In this document: positions 1 through 8,159 of the stretch, piece after piece | How positions within the stretch are numbered: the first letter of the stretch is position 1 | How the letters are laid out: every line of letters begins with the position of its first letter | Assembly: GCF_000258425.1 (NCBI RefSeq) | Contig: NC_017461.1 | Location: 806,001-870,000 of the forward strand | Length of the DNA: 64,000 nt | Origin: Fervidicoccus fontis Kam940 | GTDB taxonomy: Archaea > Thermoproteota > Thermoprotei_A > Sulfolobales > Fervidicoccaceae | Direction: 5' to 3' | Program-made: the position numbers and the translations under genes | Notes under the pieces: generated by a model | Databases searched by the model: none | The model's input: only the letters and a program-made list of their open reading frames with translations | Told to the model about the DNA's origin: nothing

Positions 1-422
1 GGGTGCCATCCAGTTCTAGATCTCTCCCAGCTTCCATCTCTAACAAATTTATCTGCCTCTACAATTCTTCTAGTTATAGCTAAAATCAAGGCAAAAGTGA
101 GATCTGCAGTTGAGTCTGTAAGAACTCCTGGTGTATTCGTAACGTAAACTCCCTTCTTGGTTGCATAGCTTAAATCTATATTGTCATATCCTACTGCATA
201 TTGGCTAATTATCTTTAAGTTTTTCGCCTTATCAAGCAATTCTGCATCAATTTTATCTGTAAGCAAAGATACAAGCCCATCAATATTTTTGACTTTTTCT
301 AATAGGATCTCTCTTGGCGGTGCCCAATATTCTGGCCAAACTTCTACTTCAAAATATTTTTTTATAAGTTCTAAGCCTACAGAAGGTATTTCCCTTGTAA
401 TGTATACTCTTGGTTTTGACAA
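1..422 (-). CDS. D-2-hydroxyacid dehydrogenase, glyoxylate reductase type (N-terminal part, cut by window edge)
   Basis: The minus strand encodes about 140 residues starting at TTG (422) with in-frame stops just upstream; the rest lies outside the window. The visible part matches the N-terminal substrate-binding domain of NAD(P)-dependent D-isomer 2-hydroxyacid dehydrogenases: it opens [19 protein letters not shown] and contains [10 protein letters not shown] and the stretch [17 protein letters not shown] that leads into the NAD domain. Family members reduce glyoxylate, hydroxypyruvate or related 2-oxoacids in the cytoplasm. The GxGxxG nucleotide loop would lie beyond the edge, so substrate preference cannot be judged. 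A TATA-like box at 455-463 suggests a very short leader. Confidence 0.85.
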   Translation of the reverse strand, partial: MSKPRVYITREIPSVGLELIKKYFEVEVWPEYWAPPREILLEKVKNIDGLVSLLTDKIDAELLDKAKNLKIISQYAVGYDNIDLSYATKKGVYVTNTPGVLTDSTADLTFALILAITRRIVEADKFVRDGSWERSRTGWH

Positions 423-454
423 AGTACATCACTATGATTTTTTTCATATCGAAA

Positions 455-463
455 ATATTTAAA
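455..463 (-). promoter_or_regulatory. TATA-like box of the dehydrogenase gene
   Basis: Reading the minus strand, tttaaatat lies 33-41 bases before the TTG start at 422, the position expected for an archaeal TATA box serving a transcript with a leader of about ten bases. The call rests on position and base composition only. Confidence 0.4.
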
Positions 464-490
464 ATTTTAAAGTATATATTCTCAATATGT

Positions 491-530
491 CTGACCTTCT
501 CCCGCCCTAAACGGGTGAGGCTTATCGTTA
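491..530 (-). repeat. Degenerate IS605-type right-end palindrome
   Basis: The stretch begins ctgaccttctcccgccctaa and has the outline of the better copies elsewhere in the window (3015, 51224, 61414): a pyrimidine-rich start, a GC palindrome, then a diverged tail. The palindrome is imperfect and the TnpB tail frame is lost. It sits between the divergent dehydrogenase and orc1 genes. Confidence 0.5.
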
Positions 531-582
531 TCTGTCAAATAACTTTTTAATCCAAAGAAGCTTTAATTTTTAAAAGGAAATG

Positions 583-601
583 CTTTTATTTCTACTGGAA
601 T
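583..601 (-). promoter_or_regulatory. Possible mini-ORB (Orc1 binding) sequence
   Basis: On the minus strand this reads attccagtagaaataaaag, close to the crenarchaeal origin-recognition-box core ttccagtggaaac. It lies immediately before the orc1 start. Only one copy is seen, so it may be an autoregulatory Orc1 site, part of an origin, or chance. Confidence 0.25.
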
Positions 602-608
602 GTGAAAG

Positions 609-1832
609 GTGTTGAAATTGCAAAATGAGGACTTTCTTGATGAGGTTTTCAAAAGCATCAAGAGAGCATCGATATTTCTCGATAGAGATAAGCTAACACC
701 GGACTATGTTCCTGAAAACCTACCATTTAGAGAAGAACAAATTAAAAAAATTGCTTCTATCCTTGCACAGGCTTTAAGAAATTCCAGACCGAACAATATT
801 TTCACATATGGTCTAACAGGTACAGGAAAAACTGCAGTCGTTAAATTAGTGACGAAAAAACTTCAAGAAAGAGCAGTAGAATTAAAACTGCCTATACAAA
901 CAGTGTATGTAAATTGCAGACAAAGAGATACAAGTTATAGAGTTCTTGCAGATATAATAGAAAGTTTGGGCGGACACGTTCCATTTACTGGATTAAGTCT
1001 TGCAGAGTTATATAGAAGGCTGATTTCTAAGCTTGAAAGTTTGGGCGGAAGATTTATTGTAATTTTAGATGAAATCGATTTTATAATAAAGAAACAAGGT
1101 GATGATCTGCTCTATAAATTAACTAGGATAAATGAAGAACTTAAAAATAGCTCTTTAAGCATGATCGGGATTACTAATGATCTTAACTTCATTGATAATT
1201 TGGACCCTCGTATAAGAAGTAGCTTAGGAGAGGAGGAAATTGTCTTTCCTCCGTACAATGCACTACAATTGAAGAGCATTCTCGAAGATAGAGCAAAAAT
1301 TGCTTTCAGAACTGGTGCTTTAGATGAGGGAGTAATTGATCTCTGCGCTGCTTTAGCCGCAAGAGAGCACGGCGATGCTCGGAAGGCTCTAGATTTGCTA
1401 CGAGTTGCAGGAGAAATAGCTGAAAGAGAAGGAGATGAGAAGGTTAGAAAAGAACATGTTGAAAAAGCGAGAAAAGAACTAGAAAAGGACAAAGTATATG
1501 AGGTCGTTTCAACCCTTCCTTTACATGCAAAGCTAATATTAGCCTCTATAGTAGATTTAACTCGAAGAGGAAAAGATTCTGCTACAACTGGTGAGATCTT
1601 CGTTGAATACTCAAAAAAGACGTCAGAGTTGAGACTTGAAACTTTAACACAAAGGAGAGTAACAGATATAATAAGCGAACTAGATATGATGGGGCTTGTA
1701 AGTGCTAGAGTTATCAGCAGAGGAAGATATGGAAAAACTAAAGTTGTAAAACTAATAGCAAACTTGAATACAGTGCTCAATGCATTAAAGGATGATGAAA
1801 TTTTGGAGTCAGTGGTAGATGTTGATAAATAA
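609..1832 (+). CDS. Orc1/Cdc6-type replication initiator (AAA+ ATPase)
   Basis: Initiator ATPase that binds origin repeats and loads the MCM helicase. The 407-residue length is normal. Walker A GLTGTGKT is at residues 68-75 and Walker B VILDEID at 151-157; the basic stretch DPRIRSSLGEEEIVFPPY follows, and the last ~110 residues fit the C-terminal winged-helix DNA-binding domain. The start is GTG at 609, preceded by aaagg. It overlaps the next gene by 14 bases, so the two are probably cotranscribed. Archaeal orc1 genes often lie next to an origin; only a short upstream space is present here, with one ORB-like sequence at 583-601. Which Orc1 subgroup it belongs to cannot be told without alignment. 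Confidence 0.95.
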   Translation: MLKLQNEDFLDEVFKSIKRASIFLDRDKLTPDYVPENLPFREEQIKKIASILAQALRNSRPNNIFTYGLTGTGKTAVVKLVTKKLQERAVELKLPIQTVYVNCRQRDTSYRVLADIIESLGGHVPFTGLSLAELYRRLISKLESLGGRFIVILDEIDFIIKKQGDDLLYKLTRINEELKNSSLSMIGITNDLNFIDNLDPRIRSSLGEEEIVFPPYNALQLKSILEDRAKIAFRTGALDEGVIDLCAALAAREHGDARKALDLLRVAGEIAEREGDEKVRKEHVEKARKELEKDKVYEVVSTLPLHAKLILASIVDLTRRGKDSATTGEIFVEYSKKTSELRLETLTQRRVTDIISELDMMGLVSARVISRGRYGKTKVVKLIANLNTVLNALKDDEILESVVDVDK

Positions 1833-2406
1833 AATTGCAATAGGAATAGATGATGGTCATTTTGAAAAGGGAAAAAACAAAAACACTGTAATCGTGGGAG
1901 TTAAGTTTAACGGATTCAATCCTGTTAGTGCTTTCATAAGGAAAATTGGTGTTGATAGGACAGATGCCACAGAAAGAGGGATAGAGCTTATTCAAAGTGC
2001 AACAGAAGGAATCAACTCCAAAGATGTTGTTGTATTTTTAGATGGAGTAACATATGCAGGGTTCAATTTTATAGATCCGGAAGAAATTAAAGAAAAAACA
2101 AAAATGGAAATTATAGCGATTTTTTCGAGAAAGCCCAATCAAGATAAAATTGAAAATGCCTTGAGGCTTCACTTTTCCGATTGGGAATACAGATGGGAGC
2201 ATATTTATAAAGTAATAAAGAATGTCAGAAGCATAGTGAACTTTAGAGGAAAGCTATATTTTTTTACAACAATAGAAAATGCGAAGGATGCGGAATTTCT
2301 CATAGAAAGCTACCAGTTAATTTCTAAATTACCTGAACCAATAAGGGTTGCACATATAATAGCAAAAGAAATTTCTTTTTTCTTAATAAAAGAAAACACG
2401 ATTTGA
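1819..2406 (+). CDS. DUF99 (UPF0215) family protein
   Basis: A 195-residue protein of the archaeal DUF99 family, recognised by its N-terminal IAIGIDDGHFEKG, the following strand VIVGVKFNGF, and DRTDATERGIELI. The fold is related to endonuclease V, but I know of no demonstrated biochemical function. The ATG start lies within the end of orc1 (14-base overlap), which suggests translational coupling and a shared transcript with the replication initiator. A role in nucleic-acid metabolism is plausible but unproven. Confidence 0.85.
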   Translation: MLINKIAIGIDDGHFEKGKNKNTVIVGVKFNGFNPVSAFIRKIGVDRTDATERGIELIQSATEGINSKDVVVFLDGVTYAGFNFIDPEEIKEKTKMEIIAIFSRKPNQDKIENALRLHFSDWEYRWEHIYKVIKNVRSIVNFRGKLYFFTTIENAKDAEFLIESYQLISKLPEPIRVAHIIAKEISFFLIKENTI

Positions 2407-2425
2407 AATTTATATATAAACGACA

Positions 2426-2932
2426 CTATAATAATGCTTCAAATATTTTTTTCATGGTTGTTGCTATGTCATCGTCTGTATTAATTTCAATGACTTTATT
2501 TCCATAACAACTCTTTGCTTCCAGTAAAATTACACTCAACTCTTCGGAATCAATGTTCTCTTCTATTTTTCTCTTTTCCCAACCTCTATTTTTGAGTCTA
2601 TCATAGAGCTTTTCGGGGCTAGTCCTAAGAACTATAACTCTTTCTACCTTATTTTTGTCTGCAATACATGGATAGTGAGAGGAAATTACTATTAAATCTT
2701 CACTTGCAAGCTCAATGATCTTGTTTATTTCTTCTTTTAGAGCTTCTATATCAATAACCAAGGATTTTCTTAAACAATCATAGGCAAAAATAAGATCCTC
2801 TTTTATAGCCAGCTCTCCCGCATCAATCATAAGAGCATTTTCTTTAAGCTCTTTCTCTAAATTCTTCAAAATTGTAGTTTTACCTGTTCCAGGAGTCCCA
2901 GTTATAATAAAAATCTTTTTCATTTTGCTCAC
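2426..2932 (-). CDS. Fap7/AK6-like adenylate kinase (NTPase)
   Basis: A 168-residue P-loop kinase of the AK6/Fap7 group. The Walker A loop GTPGTGKTT is at residues 12-20, the family SHY motif at 85-87 (ISSHYPCIAD), and the lid-like segment RLKNRGWEKRKIEENIDSE follows. In other organisms the family acts in small-subunit ribosome maturation with uS11 and has adenylate kinase/ATPase activity; archaeal members are annotated as putative adenylate kinases. The start is GTG at 2932; an ATG three codons in (2923) is possible. It converges with the DUF99 gene. Confidence 0.88.
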   Translation of the reverse strand: MSKMKKIFIITGTPGTGKTTILKNLEKELKENALMIDAGELAIKEDLIFAYDCLRKSLVIDIEALKEEINKIIELASEDLIVISSHYPCIADKNKVERVIVLRTSPEKLYDRLKNRGWEKRKIEENIDSEELSVILLEAKSCYGNKVIEINTDDDIATTMKKIFEALL

Positions 2933-2936
2933 AGGA

Positions 2937-2963
2937 GACCCAGTCCGTTAGGTAGGGGAAGTT
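2937..2963 (+). repeat. Copy 1 of a GC-rich motif shared with 14452-14495
   Basis: The stretch cagtccgttaggtagggg and its flanks match, with a few substitutions and small indels, the reverse complement of the GC-rich island just after the gene ending at 14451. It lies 52 bases from the TnpB-tail palindrome at 3015. It resembles sequences seen at ends of archaeal IS605-like elements, an inference from memory rather than a search. Confidence 0.4.
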
Positions 2964-3014
2964 AAGTATAAATGCAAAAAGGCGAGATAAAAAACTTAAG
3001 TGATGTTCCCTAAG

Positions 3015-3057
3015 CTGACCTCCTCCCCGCCTTAAAGGGCGAGGGTTTCAGTTGTAA
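3015..3057 (-). repeat. IS605-type right end with TnpB C-terminal tail (mini-element, with 3058-3130)
   Basis: On the minus strand an open frame of 27 codons begins at ATG 3116, continues through FGFPAAFMVRL and ends TTETLAL-stop inside the palindrome cgccttaaagggcg, followed by gaggaggtcag. This matches how archaeal TnpB genes run into the IS605 right end. Together with the 3104-3125 hairpin it forms a compact element of about 115 bp with nearly all of tnpB missing. The nearest homologous copy is 51224-51360, which shares the gaggctt...ttccagcg stretch. Confidence 0.7.
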
Positions 3058-3103
3058 AGAGGCGTACCATGAAGGCCGCTGGAAACCCAAAGCCTCGACA
3101 AGC

Positions 3104-3125
3104 TGTTTTGAGTTTCATAAAAGTT
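3104..3125 (-). repeat. Left-end-like hairpin repeat (exact match to 34377-34398)
   Basis: The 22-base minus-strand sequence containing cttttatgaaactcaaaa recurs exactly at 34377-34398 on the plus strand and with substitutions at 61932-61953. Here the aaactcaaa arm can pair, with one G-U wobble, with tttgggttt a few bases further on, giving a hairpin. Subterminal hairpins are the recognition structures of IS200/IS605 ends. Confidence 0.5.
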
Positions 3126-3274
3126 TATATTATCTGATGTTATTTCTTTGTTTTACTTTGGGCTCAAGACTGACACTAATTCCAATTGTCATGATTAGGA
3201 AGCATTTACAGCCCTTCAAAGCTGATCACTAGGCTTTAATAAAAATTAAAAGCTTAAAAATGTTCAAATTTCAT

Positions 3275-3307
3275 CCTAACATTAAAAGGCAAGGTTTTCA
3301 GCTATGA
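3275..3307 (-). repeat. Degenerate TnpB-tail palindrome
   Basis: The minus strand reads ata-gct-gaa-aac-ctt-gcc-ttt-taa, a decayed version (IAENLAF-stop) of the TTETLA(L/F)-stop tail found at 3015, 51224 and 61656. The hairpin is weak. It lies in the same orientation 220 bases from the 3015 copy, the same arrangement as the pair at 61414 and 61656. Confidence 0.45.
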
Positions 3308-3332
3308 TAAAAAAATTTCGTTGATATTAGCT

Positions 3333-3831
3333 TCAAATGGGTGGTCTATCAAAGTAAATATTCTTCGCTTTGGCCGAAATTGGTATTCCGAAAGCGACAT
3401 CTGCATCTATAAGACCTAGCTTAATTGCGGCTACTCCAATAGAATACATTATTCTATTATCGATATTAAGTAATGAGGCCATCTTTACAGCAGAACCAAG
3501 CGAAATACCTAAATTAACTAGGAAGCAAGCTGTATTTGGATCGATCTTCCATTTTTCCGATCTTTTTAATCCCTGATCAATTATCTTGCAACCTATTAAA
3601 ACTATTGCATCGCTATTTCTTACATTGTTTGTATCTCTTGAAAAGAATGAACCAAAGTATGAAGATAACTCTTCCATTTTATTTGCAAGTTTCTCCTTTT
3701 CTTCTTTTTTTCCAATATTATTGTTGTTATGTTATCCATACCTCTTGCTTTGGAGCGCTTTTCGCAGAAGCTACCATAAGCTTAGCTACTGTGATTGAAG
3801 ATTCGTAGATCGATTCTTTTTTATTTATCAC
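3333..3831 (-). pseudogene. DUF2148 protein gene broken by a single-base frameshift
   Basis: Two adjacent minus-strand frames together make one DUF2148 (ferredoxin-like) protein. The first starts at GTG 3831 (INKKESIYESSITVAKLMV...AKSAPK) and runs into a stop after about 35 codons. The second carries RGMDNITTIILEKK... and the well-conserved C-terminus LGISLGSAVK, NIDNRIMYSIGVAA and FGIPISAKAKNIYFDRP. Adding one T to the three-T run at 3749-3751 (one A on the coding strand) would join them. The segment that in homologs I know carries a GxxCGxCG cysteine cluster lacks it here (IIDQGLKRSEKWK). It is a recent pseudogene, a sequencing error in a homopolymer, or a programmed frameshift. Confidence 0.8.
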
Positions 3832-4050
3832 TATGCTCGCCCTAAAAATTTTATTTGGTATTTTTCTTATTTATTTTAAGGTTTAATGTGATATATACTT
3901 TCTGTTGTTTACCTTCGGATTTTATTGCTCTAACTTACATACTTTTATTTGTATTTGTTGAAATATTAGCAAACCATTTAAATTTAAAAAAATTGAATCA
4001 CAAAAGTCAAAAATATAGCAACCACTATAATTCTTCAAAAGGGTAAGATT

Positions 4051-4737
4051 ATGATTCATGTGAGAATATCTATGGCAATGACTGCAGATGGAAAGACAGC
4101 CGATGAAGAAGGAGAATGGTATCCTCTATGTCAATATGAAAGAGAAAGATTTTATAGAAACATTGAATGGTCAGATGCAGTAGTTGTTGGTGCTGATACC
4201 GTGTTGACGACAAATATATCTTTTCTATCACCTTCTTCTCTGAAAAATCCACTAAGAGCAGTAATTGATCCAAAGCTTAAAACTCCAATAGAAAGAAAAG
4301 TATATGATACATTGAGAGGTCCTGTGTTAATATTTTCTAGTAAGGAAGCTTATAACGCAAAAAGAGATAAAATTGAAAAACTCAATTCGAAAGGAATTGA
4401 GATAGTCACAATTAATGAAAAAGAAGGATATTTAAGTACTAAAGAAATTTTAAATGTATTAAAAAAACGTGGATGTGAAAAAATTCTTGTTGTAGGCGGA
4501 GGAAGAACCAATTGGTTCTTCCTAAAGGAGGGCCTTGTTGATGAGTTTTATATAACGGTAACTCCATACATTCTGGGAAATACTAAATATTCTCCAGTAA
4601 GTGGAAGTGGCTTCCCTTTTCCTGGAATTAAACTAGAATTGCTTAGTATGGAAAAGTGCCCCTGTGGAGAGGAAGTTATCCTCAAGTATAAAGTACATAA
4701 TAATCTTCAGAATATTCTAGATAAAATTAACGAATAA
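4051..4737 (+). CDS. RibD C-terminal-like pyrimidinone reductase (archaeal riboflavin pathway)
   Basis: A 228-residue member of the RibD C-terminal/dihydrofolate-reductase-like family. The conserved start HVRISMAMTADGKTA, the motif VVVGADTVLTTN, the glycine-rich loop LVVGGGRTNW and DEFYITVTPYILG are all present. The archaeal enzyme of this size is the 2,5-diamino-6-ribosylamino-pyrimidinone 5'-phosphate reductase, which uses NADPH in riboflavin and deazaflavin precursor synthesis. There is no deaminase domain, as expected for archaea. The ATG start follows agggtaag at 4040-4047; an AT-rich promoter-like stretch lies at 3975-3990. No other riboflavin gene is adjacent. Confidence 0.88.
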   Translation: MIHVRISMAMTADGKTADEEGEWYPLCQYERERFYRNIEWSDAVVVGADTVLTTNISFLSPSSLKNPLRAVIDPKLKTPIERKVYDTLRGPVLIFSSKEAYNAKRDKIEKLNSKGIEIVTINEKEGYLSTKEILNVLKKRGCEKILVVGGGRTNWFFLKEGLVDEFYITVTPYILGNTKYSPVSGSGFPFPGIKLELLSMEKCPCGEEVILKYKVHNNLQNILDKINE

Positions 4738-4792
4738 AATATATTCAATTATTCAATGCTGATTCTATATGTTCTTTATTAACAAACGTGCT

Positions 4793-4981
4793 CTAGACTA
4801 ATCTTTCTTTATTGACCTTCTTATTTTGCCAAGAATACCTTCTTATTCTCTTAGACCTCCCATATCCACAAGCAGCACAGTATCCTTTAGCTACATTAAA
4901 ACTATGCCTTCCGCATCTTCTACATCTTATATGTGTTAATCCATTAGAGTGCTTTCCCATCGAAGTAGTTCCTTTTACCAT
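4793..4981 (-). CDS. rpl37e: Ribosomal protein L37e (eL37)
   Basis: A 62-residue large-subunit ribosomal protein. The four-cysteine zinc site is complete: C20-x2-C23 ([12 protein letters not shown]) and C35-x2-C38 (GYCAACGYG), followed by the basic tail [14 protein letters not shown]. It lies 24 bases after the Sm-like gene in the same direction, the lsm-rpl37e arrangement widespread in archaea, so both are probably made from one transcript. Confidence 0.97.
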   Translation of the reverse strand: MVKGTTSMGKHSNGLTHIRCRRCGRHSFNVAKGYCAACGYGRSKRIRRYSWQNKKVNKERLV

Positions 4982-5005
4982 TTTATTATCACTCTCCTAG
5001 TTATC

Positions 5006-5236
5006 TTATCCATTTGATGCAGGCGATATTATGATTACATTATCTCCTCTGATTATAACTGTGCCTAGTTTTCTAGCCTGTCCATCTGGAAATAGTTCTT
5101 CGGCATCTTCTAAAACTATATTCAAATGATGGTCATAACTTTTCAGTTTTCCTCTTACTTCCTTGTTGCCTTTTAGCTTTACTAAAACTGTTTGTCCCAT
5201 TGAAGATGAAAGTATCTTATGTGCAGTATCACTCAT
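5006..5236 (-). CDS. Archaeal Sm-like (Lsm) RNA-binding protein
   Basis: A 76-residue Sm-fold protein that in archaea forms heptameric rings binding U-rich RNA. The Sm1 motif ([31 protein letters not shown]) and Sm2 motif ([13 protein letters not shown]) are clear. I prefer ATG 5236 because it has a well-placed ggtga ahead of it; the frame is open four codons further to a TTG at 5248. It heads the lsm-rpl37e pair. Confidence 0.95.
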   Translation of the reverse strand: MSDTAHKILSSSMGQTVLVKLKGNKEVRGKLKSYDHHLNIVLEDAEELFPDGQARKLGTVIIRGDNVIIISPASNG

Positions 5237-5384
5237 TTTATTCACCAAACTGGTAATTGTTATTTCATATAGTTTGCATTAATTAAACTTAACACTTTTT
5301 CTTTTATAACTCTTAAGTATGTTTCACAGATTTATGACTTAATAAAGCTTAACATTTAAATTTTTTATAAAAAGGGATGAGATT

Positions 5385-5849
5385 TTGAGAAGGCATTATT
5401 TATCAAAAAAAGAAAAAGATGAAATTTTAAAAGAAGTTAACTCAAAGTTAAAGATCTCCCTTGAGCCAGAAAAAGTTGAAATTCTAGAAAGCAAAGAATT
5501 CAGTTGCTATCTTTTCGACTCAGTTCCTGCATTATGCAAAACTGAGGACAAATTTTTTCCTCATCTGAAGTACTTGCTAAAACATAGAGATACAATTTTG
5601 CCTAAGATTTTTGTTGACAAGGGAGCAGTTAAGCCTGTATCTTCTGGCGCCGATCTTATGGCACCTGGAATTGTAAGAATAGAAGGAGATTTTTTACCTG
5701 GCGACATAGTGATCGTTGAGGATTTGGAGCATAAACTGCCTATTGCAGTAATGATAGCAGAAATGTCATCTGCTGAAATGAAAGTTACCAAAAAAGGAAG
5801 AGTTGCTAGAAATATACATTATGTTGGAGATAAATTTTGGAACGTTTGA
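5385..5849 (+). CDS. PUA-domain RNA-binding protein
   Basis: A 154-residue protein with a C-terminal PUA domain from about residue 74: LPKIFVDKGAVKPVSSGADLMAPGI, GDIVIVEDLEHKLPIAV and KGRVARNIHYVGDKFW. The overall layout resembles archaeal proteins related to MCT-1/Tma20 and the TGT C2-PUA unit. PUA domains bind structured RNA; the target here is unknown. The start is TTG (5385) after agggatgaga. It is a single gene, divergent from lsm. Confidence 0.88.
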   Translation: MRRHYLSKKEKDEILKEVNSKLKISLEPEKVEILESKEFSCYLFDSVPALCKTEDKFFPHLKYLLKHRDTILPKIFVDKGAVKPVSSGADLMAPGIVRIEGDFLPGDIVIVEDLEHKLPIAVMIAEMSSAEMKVTKKGRVARNIHYVGDKFWNV

Positions 5850-5895
5850 TTTTTGGATTCAGGTTTTATATTAAGTTTCTTTTTCAGAAAGCTAT

Positions 5896-6291
5896 TTATT
5901 TTCTTAAAAGTTTTGACTTTCCATTTTCAAAAATATCTTTTATTATTAAAAAAAGAACTGTGGGTTCGTTGATTATTTTTTCAGTTATCAGCCCCATCTT
6001 TTCTGCCAAACAGTAGGAGTAAAGATGATAGCAGTTTTGCCTTTTCTCCCTATAAATAACATTTAATGAAAAATCTGTACAACTGCAAAAGCTATAAGGA
6101 ATTAATATGTGATCTTCTTTATCGCCTAAAAAAACAGCTATAAGAGGATTTCTACTTATAATAACTATCTTTTTTTCTAAAGCCTTAACTAGAGCTTTTC
6201 CTTTACTTGATTCAGGAAGTCCAAAAGAATACTCTGAGCATAGCTTTTTCGCGTTTTCAATTCTTTCCTTTTCTATAGAACTGCTTGACAA
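5896..6291 (-). CDS. SWIM-type zinc-finger protein
   Basis: A small protein of about 131 residues with a SWIM-like signature near its middle, CSC-x15-CYH (FCSCTDFSLNV...RQNCYH). SWIM modules bind zinc and often nucleic acid or partner proteins. No other domain is recognised. The frame is open to a TTG at 6312, inside rpiA; I prefer TTG 6291 because ggaggag lies upstream of it. The gene overlaps the 3' end of rpiA by 35 bases and is probably translated with it, but the pairing gives no functional clue. Confidence 0.7.
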   Translation of the reverse strand: MSSSSIEKERIENAKKLCSEYSFGLPESSKGKALVKALEKKIVIISRNPLIAVFLGDKEDHILIPYSFCSCTDFSLNVIYREKRQNCYHLYSYCLAEKMGLITEKIINEPTVLFLIIKDIFENGKSKLLRK

Positions 6292-6958
6292 TAGGAGGTT
6301 CTCCTCCGACAATTAATGCATCTATCATTCCAATAAATAGACCTGTTTCAACTACTCCCGTTATAGATTTTAAAGTATTATTAAGTTCTTCTAGGCTGAT
6401 TTTCCAGTTTTTTATCTGAATATCGACTATTACTCCATAACTATCGCTTATAACAGGTCCCCATTTACCTTCTTTAGAATATCTAACATTGCCTATCACA
6501 CCAATATCCTTTAATTTTTTAATCACATAGTTGACTGCTTCGGGTTTTACTTCAATAGGTATAAAACTATTATTCAGCTCTTTTTTTAGCTTTGAAGTAT
6601 CCGCAATAGCAACAAAATATTTGCTCATAGATGCTAGTAGCTTTTCTCTAAAGAGAGCTGCCCCTCCACCTTTTATAGCGGTTCCATTATCATCTATAGC
6701 GTCCACACCATCAATATATATATCAATGCTTTCTATTGAATCGATGCTTAATACTTTCGCTCCTTTCTGCTTTAATCTTAAAGTGCTATCAAAACTTGAA
6801 GTAACAAAAACTTTTCCCTTTAAAATATCTTCTGGAAGATAATCTATGAAATAACTAGTGGTAGATCCTGTACCTATTCCGATGACTTTGGCCTTTTTCA
6901 CTTCTTCCAAGTTAGTAGCTATACTGGCTGCTATTTTCTTTTCTTCCTCTTTCTGCAA
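6257..6958 (-). CDS. rpiA: Ribose-5-phosphate isomerase A
   Basis: A 233-residue cytoplasmic enzyme interconverting ribose 5-phosphate and ribulose 5-phosphate. Diagnostic motifs are GIGTGSTTSYFID, DGVDAIDDNGTAIKGGGAAL with the catalytic acidic residues, and KREL-like KLKKELNNSFIPIEV followed by the C-terminal lobe. Length and order match the family. In archaea it feeds ribose into nucleotide synthesis with the reverse RuMP route. The ATG follows a purine-rich stretch. The SWIM protein gene begins inside its 3' end. Confidence 0.96.
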   Translation of the reverse strand: MQKEEEKKIAASIATNLEEVKKAKVIGIGTGSTTSYFIDYLPEDILKGKVFVTSSFDSTLRLKQKGAKVLSIDSIESIDIYIDGVDAIDDNGTAIKGGGAALFREKLLASMSKYFVAIADTSKLKKELNNSFIPIEVKPEAVNYVIKKLKDIGVIGNVRYSKEGKWGPVISDSYGVIVDIQIKNWKISLEELNNTLKSITGVVETGLFIGMIDALIVGGEPPIVKQFYRKGKN

Positions 6959-7072
6959 TTCTAGTCCCCCAAACGTCTTAATAAAATAAGAACTAGATTG
7001 ATTTAAAATCCTTTAAAAATATTATTTAAATGTTCGTTATATTTATTTATTAAAAATAATTTTACAGAGGCG

Positions 7073-7435
7073 ATGTTGTTGGGTAGAAGGAAAAGAAAGA
7101 GACAGCAACTTAAGAAGCCTGTGCGGAAAATACCAAAAATATTCGTATGTCCGCATTGTAGTAAGGAGTCATTAAGAATTGTAATCCGTCCTAAGCAGGG
7201 TGAAGACAAAGCTATAGCTGAGGCTTCCTGTGGAGAATGCGGCTTTTGTGCTAGATTTTATGTTCCTAATATATTTGAACCGGTAAACGCGTATGGTAAA
7301 GTTATTGATTTATATGATAGTTTTGAAGGAGACATAGAAAAAGAGATAGCTAGTAATAAATGTATTGGAGAACTTGACGGCTCAAGGATCGAGAAAGAAG
7401 AAGAGGATGAAGGTGCTGAAGAGGATGAAGGTTAA
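7073..7435 (+). CDS. Elf1-like zinc-ribbon transcription elongation factor
   Basis: A 120-residue protein beginning with the basic patch GRRKRKRQQLKK, then a four-cysteine zinc ribbon CPHC (26-29) ... CGEC (53-56), then an acidic tail EKEEEDEGAEEDEG. This order matches eukaryotic Elf1 and its crenarchaeal relatives, which associate with the transcribing polymerase. ATG 7073 is listed; TTG 7079, giving MGRRKRKR, fits the family start equally well. Its 3' end overlaps the GGGP synthase gene by 11 bases. Confidence 0.88.
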   Translation: MLLGRRKRKRQQLKKPVRKIPKIFVCPHCSKESLRIVIRPKQGEDKAIAEASCGECGFCARFYVPNIFEPVNAYGKVIDLYDSFEGDIEKEIASNKCIGELDGSRIEKEEEDEGAEEDEG

Positions 7436-8159
7436 AGAATATCTCGAAGAAAGAAGGAAATTTGGCACATTGCATTTTACGCTTATTGATCCTCATAAAA
7501 CAAATGCTGAAAATGCGGAAAAAATTGCTTCAATACTAAAAGATATAGGAACTGATGCTTTTCTCTTGGGAGGAAGTATTGGTGTAGATCCTATTGAAGC
7601 ATCTGAAATAGCACTCAAACTCAAGGAGACTGGTCTTCCAGTTATAATATTCCCGGGAGATTTAACAAATATAGTAAAGACCGCCGATGCAATTTTATTT
7701 ATGAGCCTTTTAAATAGTGAAAATCCTTATCATATAATTGGCGCTCAAGTTCAGGGGGCATTTCTAGTTAAAAAATACGGATTAGAAACCTTGCCAACAG
7801 CATACATCGTTATAGGTTATGGAGGAGCTGCCGGTTATATGGGAATGGCTAGACCTATACCATGGGATCAGGTAAATATATCAATAGCATATGCCCTTGC
7901 AGCAAACATGCTAGGAATGAGATATATTTATTTAGAAGCAGGTTCAGGTAGCCCGCAACACATTCCTCCGGAAGTTATTAAAAGCATTAAAAAAACCGTT
8001 CCCGAAGCTTTTTTGATTGTTGGAGGTGGAATAAGAACTAAAGAGGCAGCACTTTCTGTTGCAGAAGCTGGGGCCGATGCGATAGTTACCGGAAATATAG
8101 TAGAAGAAGACATTAAGAAAGCTGAAGAAATTATCAAAGCGATAAAGAAAAAAGATTAA
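7425..8159 (+). CDS. Geranylgeranylglyceryl phosphate synthase
   Basis: Makes the first ether bond of archaeal membrane lipids from sn-glycerol-1-phosphate and geranylgeranyl diphosphate. The TIM-barrel motifs are present: LHFTLIDPHKT near the start, LLGGSIGV, YIVIGYGGAAGYMG, LEAGSGSPQ and the phosphate-binding IVGGGIRT and VTGNIVEED. The frame is open upstream to 7365, but ATG 7425 gives MKVKEYLEERRKFGTLHF, the usual family start, after gctgaagagg. It overlaps elf1 by 11 bases, so the two are coupled. Confidence 0.95.
   Translation: MKVKEYLEERRKFGTLHFTLIDPHKTNAENAEKIASILKDIGTDAFLLGGSIGVDPIEASEIALKLKETGLPVIIFPGDLTNIVKTADAILFMSLLNSENPYHIIGAQVQGAFLVKKYGLETLPTAYIVIGYGGAAGYMGMARPIPWDQVNISIAYALAANMLGMRYIYLEAGSGSPQHIPPEVIKSIKKTVPEAFLIVGGGIRTKEAALSVAEAGADAIVTGNIVEEDIKKAEEIIKAIKKKD

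Noticed and set aside
1112-1840. Minus-strand frame of 242 codons opposite orc1
   Set aside because: It lies wholly within the strongly supported Orc1/Cdc6 gene and its serine-rich translation has no recognisable family; it is a shadow of purine-rich coding sequence.
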